DNA from: Candidatus Gracilibacteria bacterium
GTDB taxonomy: Bacteria; Patescibacteriota; Gracilibacteria; BD1-5; UBA2023
Assembly (NCBI GenBank): GCA_028687475.1
Contig: JAQUAB010000001.1
Coordinates: 62,001-126,000 of the forward strand
Length of the DNA stretch: 64,000 nt
Direction of reading: 5' to 3'
A program made the position numbers and the translations under genes. Below the pieces are notes generated by a model. The model ran no database searches, was not told the DNA's origin, and was given only the letters and a program-made list of their open reading frames with translations. Shown piece by piece: positions 21,234 through 32,278 of the stretch. How positions within the stretch are numbered: the stretch's first letter is position 1; each line of letters begins with the position of its first letter.

Positions 21234-22316
21234 CTACTTCCCACTCTTCACCCGATTGCAACCACGACAGAGCATCTGGCAATTCTCGCTCGTTGTCTTG
21301 CCTCCCGCGTGCCACGGCGTGATATGGTCTGCTTCCATTTCTGAGAGTTCGAAGTGTCACTGACAATGTGTACAGATTCCCTCTTGGCGCTCGTAGGCTT
21401 CGCGCTTCATCCGATCGGTGAATGATCGGATATTGAGGTATTTCTCATTGCGCGTCAGGACATATTCATAGATTCCCGACTTCCGAGTCACGTCTTCATC
21501 CTGCATGAGCACTTGGATCTCTGCTTCGAGCTTCTCTGCATCGAATCCCTTGCTCGAGAACTCGTTGTAGAGACTGCCCCACGCGACTCATCGCATCTCC
21601 CGACGATAGTTCGGGAATATCGTACTCGTCCACGTGATGACATTCTGGAAATACGACCAGAGCTCGAATGCATTCGGCTCGTGTTGGTGCTCCGACATAT
21701 ATTGCTCGATAGTTCTCCAGCTGATCCAGTCGATCGCCGTCTCCAGATAATCCTGTCGTATCGGCGAACCATTCAGATAGTCGCTCCCGATCGCATACGC
21801 AGGACAACCCGTCCGTGAGAAATATCGCTTCGCATCCGTGAGCCACGGTCACGTGTAGACTGCATTGCGGAGCTCCTGATCCGTGAGCTTCTCCCCTGCT
21901 ATATTGATCGTCTTGAACCAGTCGAGCTTCTCGCGATCATTTCCTTCACAGAAATACACCATCAACCGATAATCCAGAATCTGCTCTCGCTCAGTATCCG
22001 TGAGATTGTGGAAATACTGGAAATCCAGAGAAAAATTCCCCGCCACATATTCACAGATACTGATCGTGCGTTGTTGTCCGTCGAGCACCTCATACGTGTC
22101 ATCCGCATTCCGCACCCAATACATGACATTGAGTGGAAAACCTCGACGCACTGTCTCGATGACCGAGTCTCGTTGCCGGTCTCGATAGACGAATTCTCGC
22201 TGGTACTTCGGGCGGATATTGAGCTTGCCCGCATACCCGACGACACCATCTTCCTGGTTGTTCGTGTATCCTGCCACTACATCTCGGATAGCAATCTCTC
22301 GGAGTTCGATTTTCAT
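21234..22316 (-). CDS. DUF262 / HNH endonuclease fusion (360 aa)
   Basis: The N-terminal DUF262 (GmrSD N) domain has IRPKYQREFVYRDRQRDSVI, GFPLNVMYWVRNADDTYEVL and LDGQQRTISICEYV, whose DGQQR loop belongs to the ParB/Srx-type NTPase fold. The C-terminal HNH nuclease has CTHCQGHFELSEMEADHITP, then GGKTTSENCQMLCRGCNRVK, with two CxxC zinc pairs and the DH of the active site. This architecture occurs in type IV-like and other modification-dependent restriction enzymes. Two TGA glycines. It lies 135 bases from an adenine methylase on the same strand. Confidence 0.88.
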
Positions 22317-22451
22317 AGAAAAATAAAGTTAAGAATTAGAGTTTTTGGCTTATGGCTTCTATGTACCGTTTCTGTCATTCTGACGCAAGGAAGAATCTGC
22401 TCTGTTTTTGGTTTTGTCATTCCCCGAAGGAGAATCTCTTTCAAAATCATC

Positions 22452-23432
22452 TTACGAGAGTTTTTTGTTGCGGATAAATAGCCTTTTATACACTTCTTTT
22501 CATGAAATACTTACATTGAAACCTTTGCCTTCAATATGATATCCGATAGGTTCGCCATATACATAACTACAACCTAATATCTCGAATTGGTCGGGATTAT
22601 ATTTATCCATGAACGTTACTGGAACTCCCATAGCACCAACATAATCCAGAGGAATATCTTTCGTTTTACTGACCTCAATTGCATCATAATTATCATATTT
22701 TGGATATTCTTCCTGGGAATATTTCTTGTAGAGTATGAGATCTTCATGTCGTTTCTGTATCTCCAGATTCGTGAACCAATTCACACCAGATACCCGTATC
22801 ATCCCTTCTCTATGGTCTCCAGCAGTTGCATAATCTTCATAATACTTGTTGATGAAGTGTGCTGCACCACCAGAAAATCCATAACCAAGCCATATTCTAT
22901 TTTCCTTGATGAGATTGAATATCTCCTTATAGGTAATAGCGTTCTGATGTCCGACTATTATGAATTTCCTATCGTGTTCGAAAAGTTGCGCGACATATTC
23001 ACGAAAAAGGGAAAATGGTGGATTCGTCACCACGATATCCGACTCTTCGAGTATCTCGATACACTCAGGACTGCGGAAATCTCCATTCTGCATGAGTGGA
23101 GTTCTGATAGTATCGAGCTTGTTGATCCTGCCATCGCCGTTGGTATCTGCGACGATCTCGAGCTTGTATGATGGCTTCTCAGTCTCATAGTGTGTCGCTA
23201 TGAGTCGCTTCAGTCCGAGGAATTCGAAATTCTCAGAAAAATATTTCCAGAAGTGACTCTCTTCTGGGTCATCACAGTTACAGAAAATCACCTTATCTCG
23301 GAAGTGTTCTTTATAATGTTTCAATTCTTTCTCAATATCAGAAAGTTGTGTATAGAATTCGTCATTTTTTGACTTCTTTGCTTTGTGTAGATTCTTGTTG
23401 GAAACCTTCTTCTCTGTTGTTGGTGCGGGCAT
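22452..23432 (-). CDS. EcoRI-family adenine-specific DNA methyltransferase
   Basis: 326 residues. Features of the EcoRI methylase family (PF13651) are KSKNDEFYTQLSDIEKELKH and KVIFCNCDDPEESHFWKYF, plus the catalytic NPPF motif in DIVVTNPPFSLFREYV. The motif order and length fit. No EcoRI-type nuclease is next to it; the neighbour is the DUF262-HNH nuclease. The gene is preceded by a terminator-like hairpin whose T run reaches the ATG, part of a complex leader (23433-23631). ATG 23432 is preferred over TTG at 23444, because the latter would start inside the hairpin. Confidence 0.85.
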
Positions 23433-23631
23433 AAAAAATGGCAATTAGGAAATAATTGCCGAGTTTTTCTGATTGTAAGCAAACAAAAACGGGTGACTTT
23501 ATCGACCTATTCTAGTTTGCTTACAACGAGATTTCCGTGTCTAATGAAAGATAACGGGCGGTGATAAAATCACCCGTATTATTCTTTAGACACGAAAAAA
23601 GTTGTTTTGAAAACCTCGGTTGTAAGCGAGG
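23433..23631 (-). promoter_or_regulatory. Multi-hairpin leader element, copy 1
   Basis: Read on the minus strand towards the methylase there is, in order, a CCTCG..CGAGG hairpin (23631-23614). Then comes a helix TTCGTGTCTAA/TTAGACACG (23594-23536) enclosing hairpin ACGGGTGAT..ATCACC..CGT. Next is a perfect 12-bp helix TTGTAAGCAAAC/GTTTGCTTACAA (23526-23473) whose loop contains GATAAAGTCACCCGT. Last is hairpin GCAATTA..TAATTGC, then CATTTTTT and the ATG. The loop GATAAAGTCACCCGT can pair over 15 bp with ACGGGTGATTTTATC of the earlier hairpin. The same plan with different bases is at 37687-37866. Confidence 0.7.
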
Positions 23632-23711
23632 TGAAGTATATGGAAGATGGAGAGGAAGGCAAGAAAAAGAATTTAAAAAAATCTCTTGCACATAAGAACA
23701 TAATGAATATA

Positions 23712-23738
23712 ATCAGGTTTATATTGATTGTATCAGGT
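23712..23738 (+). promoter_or_regulatory. Candidate operator: two ATCAGGT direct repeats
   Basis: ATCAGGT at 23712-23718 and 23732-23738, exactly 20 bp apart (two helical turns), 26 bases before the start of the LexA-like gene. Placement fits an autoregulatory site, but binding is inferred only. Confidence 0.4.
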
Positions 23739-23763
23739 ACAAATAATCTTTTCTTTAAAAAAT

Positions 23764-24363
23764 ATGCGAGAACACAATTTTGAACTCTATCTTTGAAAAC
23801 TTAAAAAATATTACTGGGAAGTATGAGTTCTGCCGACTTTTGATGTAATGAAAGAATTAATTTGAGTAAAATCTAGGGATTTGGTTTCTAGATTCTTCTC
23901 TCAGATGCTTGAGAGGTGATTTATCGAGAAAGAAAGTCCTAAAAGATATATTCCAACAAATAAATTAATCGCATCGCCACTATATTGAAGTGTGGTCTGC
24001 TGAACGGCAGATGAGATTGAGTCAAATATAGTAAACTATATTGATTTAAATAAATATATTATTTGATGAAACCCAGAATGAATTGTATTAGTGGAGACTA
24101 AGGGAGACAGCATGGAAGACATCTGAATATTTGAATGAGATATAGTGTCAGTCGATCTAAATAATAAATATCCTCATAGTTGAGATTTAGTTATTGCCAC
24201 AATTGACTGAGATGGTAATTTTACTCTGAAAGAATATTGACAAGATAAATTTTGAAATCCCCTTTTGAGATATAGAAATGAAAGGATTTATCCTTGAAAG
24301 ATTATTGAGGCTAACCAAATGAATGTTGTTTGAGTTGTTAAGGGTTTAGTTAGAAAGTTTTAA
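23764..24363 (+). CDS. LexA-like autocleaving repressor (S24 family)
   Basis: 199 residues, about 19 TGA glycines. An N-terminal winged-helix-like part (YYWEVGVLPTFDVMKELIG, DLVSRFFSQMLERGFIEKE) is followed by PTNKLIASPLYGSVVCGTAD with a Cys-Gly cleavage site as in UmuD. The protease domain has VETKGDSMEDIGIFEGDIVSV (Ser nucleophile) and GNFTLKEYGQD (Lys). Family role: DNA damage-triggered self-cleavage and derepression. It sits 18 bases before the metallo-beta-lactamase operon and probably controls it. Confidence 0.88.
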
Positions 24364-24380
24364 TTTTTAATTTTATATTT

Positions 24381-25412
24381 ATGGAGAATATATTTTCCCC
24401 TGAGAAATGAGTATTTCGTACAATCTTTCTATATGTCTGACAATGAGAGTCAACATTAATGATTATACCCGATGGAGAAAGTCATAAATATGTTTTAATA
24501 GACTCAAATATCATCGAAGATGACAATGCGGCAATTGATATTTCCGATGTATTGTCATGACAAATTGCAAAAAATGAATTGATATTTATTAACACCCACC
24601 CTCATAAGGATCATTTAAAATGAATTGATAAAATTCATGAAAATCTATGAGTATGAGAAATTTGGCATTCCTGACATACTCCCCATAAAGATAATAAGGA
24701 GGAATATGAGAAGATGAAGAATGTAATTGATGATATATGAGAAGATAATGAATATTACTTGAAATGAAGTAATGAAAAAAATAATATTCACTCAAATATT
24801 GAAGAGGATTCGAAGATAGAAAAAAGAATATGAGATGTGGATTTTCAAGTCTTCTCTCCTGCACAATACGTAATTGATGATATAGAAGAAGAAACTGAGG
24901 AAACTAGAAGAAACAGAATACACGAACAATGTTGAGTTATTAAATTTACTTACAAAGATAAAAGTATTTTAATTACATGAGACTCCGATAAAAAGGCATG
25001 GAAAGAACATATTACTGAATACTATAAAGATGTTCTGCAATCTGATATTTTGAGTGCAGCCCATCATGGATCAAGGTCATTTTTTAAGGATTGAGAAGAT
25101 GATGAGGATATATTTGAAGAACATCTAGAAAAAATTAATCCAACTTACTTGGTTATTAGTGCCCCAAAAGAATCAGAATTTGAACACCCTCATTCAGACG
25201 CTTTAGAAATCTACGAAAGATATGTCGAAAAAAAGAATATATACAACTTATGAGACAAGGAGAAAAGCCTGGTAATTGACATAGACAGCACTTGAATAAT
25301 AAAGATTGAATATCTTGATATTAAAGGGAATACTGACAATAATAAAAAAGAGTCTGTAAAAAATACTGTTATTATTTGAAATAACCCTCCAAAACCATGG
25401 TTATCAGTATAA
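24381..25412 (+). CDS. Metallo-beta-lactamase-fold hydrolase, ComEC-like (343 aa)
   Basis: One frame with about 21 TGA glycines. An N-terminal strand IFLYVGQGESTLMIIPDG is followed by FINTHPHKDHLKGIDKI (HxHxDH zinc motif), SILITGDSDKKAW (metal-bridging Asp) and DILSAAHHGSRSFF (second His pair), then a final APKESEFEHPHSD with the last His. This order matches the nuclease-like domain of ComEC/Rec2 and defence-associated MBL proteins. No membrane segment, so it is soluble. It overlaps the next gene by 16 bases. The likely role is nuclease or phosphodiesterase in a defence operon; substrate unknown. Confidence 0.88.
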
Positions 25413-26041
25413 CAGAGGATGATACAGCATTTATTAGCAAGAATTATCCCGAATTGACTATATCTAGCAGTAAAATTGAGGGCATATTCAATTTTACTGC
25501 CAATAATGAGAAATTGGGGAAAATAAGTGATAGTTTTCACTTACTAATAAAATTGGAAAGCAGAGAGGGCTCTATCCTCCCGAAGGTAAGTAATCTTTGA
25601 GGGAGATTGATACGAATATCCAAAAAATATAACAAGAATCTGGAAGATATTCATATAAATCCAGATAACACTTTTTGCTTTATGACAGATACAGAGGAAA
25701 AAGAATATTTCGAAGATTGAATTTTTAATTTCCGGGTTTTCTTCTTCGAAATTCTGATACCATATTTGTATGGAATAAGTTTTTATGAAAAGAAATGATT
25801 TTTCCCTTGGGGGGAAAGAGCACATTGATTTTTGTGATATTTGGAGTCGTACAATGAATGAAAAACTTCCATAGAAGAGCTAATTAAAAGGGATCAAGAA
25901 AAAATAATTGCTAGAAATATTTGAATTAAGTGACATCGTAACTGTTTATGCTGAAGTGGTAAGAAAATTAAGGTATGCCATAAAGAAATTCTAGAAGCAT
26001 TCTATAAATTAAGGAGTCTTAAAAAAAAGACTATTCAATAG
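25397..26041 (+). CDS. E2-like (UBC-fold) protein with C-terminal SEC-C zinc motif
   Basis: 214 residues. The segment GSILPKVSNLGGRLIRI followed by EDIHINPDNTFCFM resembles prokaryotic E2-type ubiquitin-conjugating folds, with Cys in the position of the active thiol after HxNxDNT. Then comes FFPWGERAHGFLGYLESY. The C-terminus GHRNCLCGSGKKIKVCHKE is a clear SEC-C zinc-binding motif (CxC..CH). Seven or more TGA glycines. The E2 assignment is by pattern and moderately sure; the SEC-C motif is certain. It is translationally coupled to the MBL gene. Confidence 0.7.
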
Positions 26042-26071
26042 TTTTCAATAAAATTTACTAATCATAATTCC

Positions 26072-26749
26072 ATGTTTAATGAATACGCAATAAAGGCACG
26101 ATTCTTTCCTACAATTCTTTCAGCAATACCAGTTTTACTCTTCCAATATAGCTTTTTAAGTAAAGAGCTATCCGACTTCTTAGCGTTTCTGGGAAAAATG
26201 GAAATAGCTGGAAATATTACAATTTCAATCGTTATTTTATACTTTACATCTCAATTAAATAGATTTATTTCTAAAGTCTTTTTTGAAAAAGAAGAAATCT
26301 ATATGCCAACAACAGATTTTCTACTTTTCCAGAATCCTGAATACAGCGAAGAATACAAAAAGAATATTTATGAAAAACTAGAGAAAGATTTTAATATAAA
26401 ATTGCCTTGAAAATCATTACAAGAAAAGGATATACTAAATTCTAGAAAAAGAATTGCTGAAGTTATGAGTTTGGCAAGAAAAAGAATTAAAGATGGGTAC
26501 TTACTTTTATGACATAATATTGAATACTGATTTTGGAGAAACCTATCTGGCGGTTCGATTATAGCTATTATATTCTCCGCAATAACAACGTATTTAAGCT
26601 TCTATCAAGATAAAGCTTCAATCTTTATCGCATCACTCATATTACTATGAGTATTCTTGATGATTTTACTCTTTAGTAGGTTCTTTATCGATAGAATTGG
26701 TAAAATATATGCAAGAGTATTAATTCAGGAGTATATGGAAAGTCGATAA
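26072..26749 (+). CDS. Four-helix membrane protein, candidate effector (225 aa)
   Basis: Hydrophobic helices at about residues 12-30, 45-60, 155-170 and 180-200 flank a soluble middle part (EKLEKDFNIKLPGKSLQ, SRKRIAEVMSLARKRIKDGY). The layout resembles two-plus-two TM effectors of nucleotide- or ubiquitin-linked defence systems that act by membrane damage, but no family is named with certainty. Five TGA glycines. Third gene of the LexA-MBL-E2 operon, 30 bases after it. Confidence 0.6.
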
Positions 26750-26780
26750 TATAAAATTTATAAATCTAATTCTACACATT

Positions 26781-27110
26781 ATGCCACTAAATCTCTTTGA
26801 GTGAATTCTGAAAGAAATCAAACAACAACCGCCGCAGATTACACATATCCTCTCTTATGATTTGAGAAATGTTACTCCAAAAACATACGTTGATCTAAGT
26901 CAAATGCTTCAGAAGGAGTTTTCATGAGTAAAAACCCATCTTCAAAGTCAAACAGTATGGGAGTTATGTACAAATGAATCTTGCGATGTAATAATGCGTG
27001 CTATTATTTCTATTGTATGAGTAAGTTGCCAGATTAATATTTATCAAGTTAGGGTTCTAGAAAAAAAGACTTATCCTGCAATATTACCCAAGACACTGCC
27101 ACAAAAATAA
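26781..27110 (+). CDS. Cas2/VapD-like ferredoxin-fold small protein (109 aa)
   Basis: The stretch ITHILSYDLRNVTPKTYVDL, followed by THLQSQTVWELC and INIYQVRVLEKKTYP, follows the beta-alpha-beta plan of Cas2/SinR-like small nucleases: first strand ending in D, then a Q(S/T)-V-W strand. The first Asp after LSY is at the Cas2 metal site. Three TGA glycines. No CRISPR repeats are nearby. Last gene of the operon, followed by a terminator at 27241. Assignment is by pattern only. Confidence 0.55.
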
Positions 27111-27240
27111 TTTTGTTCTTCCTCCAACTTTTTCCCCACTCCGTCCGAAAATTGTTTTGATTTTTTATGAAATTTTTTTGACTTTCAGAAGGTTTATGAT
27201 ACTATGCTCGTACACCCGGTGAGTCAGCCTCACCTCCGAA

Positions 27241-27266
27241 AACTCAGTCTCACGACTGGGTTTTTT
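27241..27266 (+). terminator. Terminator of the LexA-MBL-E2 operon
   Basis: AACTCAGTC-TCAC-GACTGGGTTTTTT: 9-bp stem with one wobble pair and a six-T tail, 130 bases after the last gene. It also borders the converging NYN gene. Confidence 0.8.
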
Positions 27267-27923
27267 ATATGTATGGATTCGTGATGAGCTTGCCTTGTAC
27301 ATCGACACAATCTGCCAATAGTGATGACTCCAACATCGATAGATCCGTTTTGACATAGGCGTCACAGATAGACATCATGACTCTCCCCTTTCAGAAGTAC
27401 AGCAATACGCAAGTAAAGTGTTTGTCTTTTTTGTGTCTCTTTACCCGATGAATTGCTGGTGCTATGTCACTATCTCCACTCAGGATCAGGGCTTTGTCGT
27501 AGAGATCTAGTACTCATCCCTCGAAGATTGCGAGCGCGAGATTGACGTCGGTTTGCTTTTCTTCGTATGTTCCATAGGAGAACTTCTTGAGCTCACTATG
27601 GCATCTTTCGGGGAGATAACTGGCATTTTATCCGCATGAAACTTTCTCTCTACAGAGGTATAATTTCAGGAGATTATCTTGATTCAGAGTCATTTTTTGA
27701 GAACATCGAGGTAGTTATTGTGTCGGATAAGTCTTGCTTCATCCCATCTCGGCGGTGCAGTAAAGAAAAATATATCTTGTAGTATATCATCTGGTCAGAG
27801 GAAGCTTTCTACAAACTTTCTATAATTCAGCCACTTATATTTCTCTGGAAGATTATTGGCGATTGCATGGTATACATTGAATCCGTCTATATACGCAACA
27901 ACTCTTTTTTTCGATCGATTCAT
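27265..27923 (-). pseudogene. NYN-domain RNase gene with a frameshift
   Basis: The N-terminal half is in one frame: KKRVVAYIDGFNVYHAIANN (first catalytic Asp), YKWLNYRKF, DIFFFTAPPRWDEARLIRHN, GIKIISGNYTSVERKF. The C-terminal half is in another: TYEEKQTDVNLALAIFEG and DKALILSGDSDIAPAIHRV, the remaining catalytic acids. The frames join near 27596-27612, next to a CCCC run, so a single base gain or a two-base loss separates them. Otherwise the gene is intact with TGA glycines in both halves. It could be a real mutation, a sequencing error or programmed shifting. Family: PIN-like single-strand RNA nuclease. Confidence 0.75.
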
Positions 27924-28452
27924 ACTTGATTTCCTCGGGAAAAATACAAGAAATGTGACCAACTTTCCCGCACGATTGTAATTCCCAATTATTACAGAAA
28001 TATTAAATTCTGAAAGATTCTTCATACACCCTCCAGTAGAACCTTCCCTGAGCCAACTCTATGAAGTGATTTTCACATTGACAGTATATATTCATATATC
28101 ACTATATATTTTCTATATATTCATGCATGAAATAGAGAGTATGTACACCGTATTGTTCCACAGGAAAATCTGATAAAAAAATACTCCGAGATTTCTCTTT
28201 GGAGTATTTTGTTTTTCTTGATGGTGACAAAGAAAACAGCGGTAAGAAATAAGGTTATCATTCATTTAATTTTAAAAAGAGATTTATTAGGAAAGGCTCT
28301 CAAAAAAGAAAAAAGCTAAAACCTTAATAGTAAAAAATAGATATTATATATTCAAGATCATCTATATATAGATCTAATAAATGAAAAAAGAGGTTTGAAA
28401 AATAGAGGAAAAGTGTAGAATAGGATTTATTAAAAATTTATAGATAAAATAA
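27924..28452. other. Intergenic region with a bidirectional terminator
   Basis: About 530 AT-rich bases without a supportable gene. It contains an 8-bp hairpin AATACTCC..GGAGTATT (about 28189-28212) with A/T runs on both sides, a terminator for either strand. Since no gene ends next to it on the plus strand, it may be the remnant of a lost gene or the end of an unseen RNA. Confidence 0.5.
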
Positions 28453-29121
28453 ATGATATCGACAAACAAAATATACTGACAAACAAAACTCAAAAAAGAA
28501 GATATCATACTTTTTAGTCATTTTCTTGGTTTTTGAGATCCAGAAAATAGCAATATATGGTTTATATGAAATGAGGAAAGGCTTTTCCCTGAAGAAAGTT
28601 TAGAAGAAAGAATCAATACGATTCGTGATTCTAAAAAATCTAAACTTTATGATAAGAAAAATTATTTCACAAAATATTTTTATGATTATCAAGATAAAAA
28701 TAACTTATGGTCTTGATATGAAATAATGCGGAAGCTTATACCAAATAAAGAAAACCTTGAACATGTTTTTATATCAGAGTTTTATTTTCTGCCTAGTGAT
28801 AAATGAAATAATATTGCAAAAGAATATTGATTTTCTGAAGTTTCAAGAAATAGTTGCTATTTAGGAAATATTGATTTAAACGAACTATTAAGAAATAGAC
28901 TGGAAACTATATTTCAATTTCTTACAGAATCATCTAAAAAAGTAGTTTACTTTTATAGTTATCAAGATAGGTATCTAGAAGAAAAACTATCTATTCTAAA
29001 AGAATTATTTTCATTTGAAAATGAGCAAAAGATCTGAAATAATTGAATTATATTAACATACAATAAAAGTAATACAATTTATATATGTAAATTACTTCCA
29101 AATTCTCCTATAAATTCATAA
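28453..29121 (+). CDS. Hypothetical protein, possibly uracil-DNA glycosylase-like fold (222 aa)
   Basis: One frame with about 9 TGA glycines. The stretch DPENSNIWFIGNEERLFPEE recalls the first strand and acidic loop of UDG-superfamily relatives, and ENLEHVFISEFYFLPSDKG fits an N-loop-P segment; the rest is Lys/Asn-rich. It lies 3 bases before the cytosine methylase, so it belongs to the restriction operon. The fold assignment is tentative. Confidence 0.5.
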
Positions 29122-29124
29122 AAA

Positions 29125-30009
29125 ATGTCTAAAAAAGATAAGAAAATTAAATTCATAGATTTATTTGCCTGAATAGGCTGATTTCACCTTGCATTTCATA
29201 ACAACTGAGCTGAATGTGTATTTTCTTCTGAATGGGATGATCACGCCAGAAAAACCTATGAAACAAATTTTAAGAAAGTTTCCCCAGAATTGTTTGAGTC
29301 ATGAAATTTCGTGTGAGATATTACCAAAATTGACGAAAAGAATATTCCTGATTTTGATATCCTCACATGAGGATTTCCGTGTCAGCCATTTTCTCAAGCG
29401 GGTCACAAAAAGGGTTTTAATGAAACAAGATGAACTTTATTCTTTGATATAGCAAGAATAATAAAAGAAAAGAGACCAAAAGCATTCTTTATAGAGAATG
29501 TACGCTGACTTTTAAATCATGATAATTGAAGAACCTTCTCAATAATCAAGGAAACCATTGAAAATGATCTCTGATATTCATTTCACTATAAAATAGTAAA
29601 AGCCTCTGATTTTTGATTACCTCAAAATAGACCACGACTCTTTATGGTAGGTTTTCGAGATAAAGATATAGAATTTTCTTTCCCTGAAAATATACCTCTA
29701 AAAATGACTATGTCAGATGTATGGGGATGAAAATGTAATAAAGAAATTGGCTTTACTTTGAGAGTATGATGAAAAGGGTCGGATATAAATGACAGAAGAA
29801 ATTGGGATGCCTATTTAGTAGATGGGGAAGTAAAAAGGCTAAGTCCAAAAGAATGAAAAAAGATGCAATGATTTCCTGAGAATTTTGAGTTCCCTGTATC
29901 AAGAAATGAAGCAATGAAACAACTTGGAAACTCGGTGGCTGTTCCAGCCATACAAGCAGTAGCAGAAAATATCATTCTAGCCTTAACCAAGAAATATTAT
30001 GACAAATAG
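29125..30009 (+). CDS. DNA (cytosine-5) methyltransferase of an HpaII-type system
   Basis: 294 residues with the full set of C5-methylase motifs: I FIDLFAGIGGFHLAF, IV GGFPCQPFSQAG with catalytic PC, VI FFIENVRGL, VIII LPQNRPRLFMVG, X KQLGNSVAVPAI. Most glycines in these motifs are TGA, giving the clearest proof of code 25 in the window. It overlaps the HpaII-type nuclease gene by 11 bases. Inferred target is CCGG because the partner is HpaII-like. Confidence 0.95.
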
Positions 30010-31066
30010 TGCAATTACTGGAAATACTGGTGAATGGAGTGAATTATATGCATTAGTATTTATCTTAACATACTGAGGCCTTTTTGGTGCTGATAAGGAA
30101 CAAAATAGGAAAAAGGAAATTTTTTATAAAGTTGTTGAAGTTTTCTTAGAATGAAAAAATAAAGAATCTACACTACAATATACTCTATTGGAAAAGGATA
30201 TTGAAATATATAATCAGGGGAATTTACTAGGAACTATAAGTATTTCAGATTTGGAAATTCATTTAAAACAATTTTTTACAGACCTTAGTTCTCAAAATGA
30301 TTGAAGAGCATACTCATTAGGAAGCTGATCTGCAATATTAGAACTTCTTCAAAGAAGATGAATCAAAGCATCCAGTAAAAAGAAAAAGGATATTGATTTA
30401 GTTATTTTAGACTCACTCACAAAAGCACCTACTCCAATACTTTGATTTAGTATAAAATCACAACTTTGAACAGCATCCACTCTACTAAATGCATCAAAAG
30501 CAACAAACTTTATATATGAAGTCTTGGATCAGGATTGAAATATTCCTACAAATCTCCCTGTTTTACATGATAAAAATGTAAAAGATAACATATGTCTACT
30601 GAGGAAGAATGGATTTAGAATAGCTTTCAGAAATATAGAAAGTGAAACTTTTGAGAAAAATATAGGATTAATTGATAGTAATCTGGCAAATAGTATAGCC
30701 ACTATTATGCTCTCATATTATTCTAGAAACGGGACAAAAATTGCTGATCTTACAGAAATTGAATATCATGGAAACGATCAAGTAAAACATAAAATCAAAG
30801 AATTTATTGCAATAATGGCATTATGAATGATGCCAAATACTGAATGGGATTGAATATTGACGACTTTATGATGAATAATTCTTGTTAAAAAAGATGGGGA
30901 TGTTCTTTGCTATTATTTATATAATTTAAGGGATTTCCAAGATTATCTATTTGATAATGTGAAATTTGATACCCCAAGTACAACTCGATATGGGATAGGA
31001 AAAATAATTAAAGAATGATGAAGGTCATTTATAAAACTAAATTTACAAATAAGATTTCTTCGCTAA
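29999..31066 (+). CDS. HpaII-family type II restriction endonuclease
   Basis: 355 residues with about 19 TGA glycines. Start TGNTGEWSELYALVFILTYG and core PTPILGFSIKSQLGTASTLL, NASKATNFIYEVL are typical of the HpaII family (PF09561). Asp and Lys of the nuclease core can be seen in KKDIDLVILDS and GFSIKS. The expected cut site is CCGG, by homology only. It overlaps the methylase gene, so both are made from one message. Confidence 0.88.
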
Positions 31067-31120
31067 TTGCAACTTATTACAATTTAAATATAATTTTATC
31101 AAATATAACTTAGTTAAATT

Positions 31121-32275
31121 ATGAAAGTCTTAAATAGAATCAATGATGCCCGTATCAAATCATTAAATGTTATGCTTGAGTTAAGCATAAAAGAATATTA
31201 TGATCTATCGACATCAATATTAGATAATAACATCTTTCAAAGATGAAAAGTAAAATCCTCATCAGTGGTTTATAGTCTACTAAAATCTGACCTTAAAACT
31301 TGATGCATAATTCCACCAATTGTATTATCGCTATCTGCAAGAATCAACGAAAATATATCTGATGACGATTTGATCAAGTATATTAAAGAAAATAAGAATA
31401 AATTATCAATACTTGATTGATTACAAAGGACTTTTGTAATCAAGGATTTAGTAAATGAAACACAGGAAGATGATACAGGATTTCTATTTAATAATAAAGT
31501 TAGAATAGAAGTGTATGTTGGCATCGAAAAACTATGAATTCTATATAGAATGCTAACACTTAATACATGACAGACTCAAATGTCAGTAAGACATCAAATT
31601 GAAATAATATACTCTAATTATATTGAGGAAGGACTTGATGATATAGGAGTAAAATTAATAAGAGAAATTGACGATGAAACACCTAGGCTTCTATGAGAGT
31701 ATAAATTTAGGGATGTCATAGAGTGATTTAGTGCATATCTAAGACGAAATTATTTAACCCTCGATCGAGAAGATCTTCTAGAAATCATTGAAAGTCTTGA
31801 AAAATTATCTAAGGAACAAGAGAATATTGATCTATTTAAAATGTTTCTTATAAGTTATCATTGATTTGTAAAGTTTATTTTTGATAATTCTAATAATTGG
31901 CAATTTGATGATAAATATTTAACGCTAAACTGACGACCTTTTTCGGTAAATGCATTAAACATGTTCAATAAATCACAAACTATGACTTGATTTGGTGCTG
32001 CCATAGGAAAACTAATCGATAATGCATCTATTTCTAACATTGATGATATTCAGAGAATGATAAATAAAATCGATCTTGGTAACATTGATAATAATCTATA
32101 TGATTTATTAAAACAATTTGATTACATTCAAACTACTGCAAAGAAAATAGGTAATGATCAAAGAATGTTCTTTTACTATTTATTTAGAGCATTATTTAAT
32201 GTTGATTCAGATGGTTACCTAAGCTTAGAAAAATCCATCCAGGAGGCGAAACTACAGTATTCTAGAAATGTTTAA
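31121..32275 (+). CDS. DGQHR/DUF262-like protein (384 aa)
   Basis: The N-terminal part FQRGKVKSSSVVYSLLKSD, GCIIPPIVLSLSARI and LSILDGLQRTFVIKDLV shows the DG(L/Q)QR loop of DndB/DUF262-type ParB-fold domains, followed by VYVGIEKLGILYRMLTLNTG, where the NTGQ motif is also common to them. The C-terminal half is helical and unknown. About 12 TGA glycines. It overlaps nothing but is 3 bases from the HEPN gene, so they form a pair. Such domains sense or process modified or foreign DNA in defence systems. Confidence 0.7.
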
Positions 32276-32278
32276 AAT

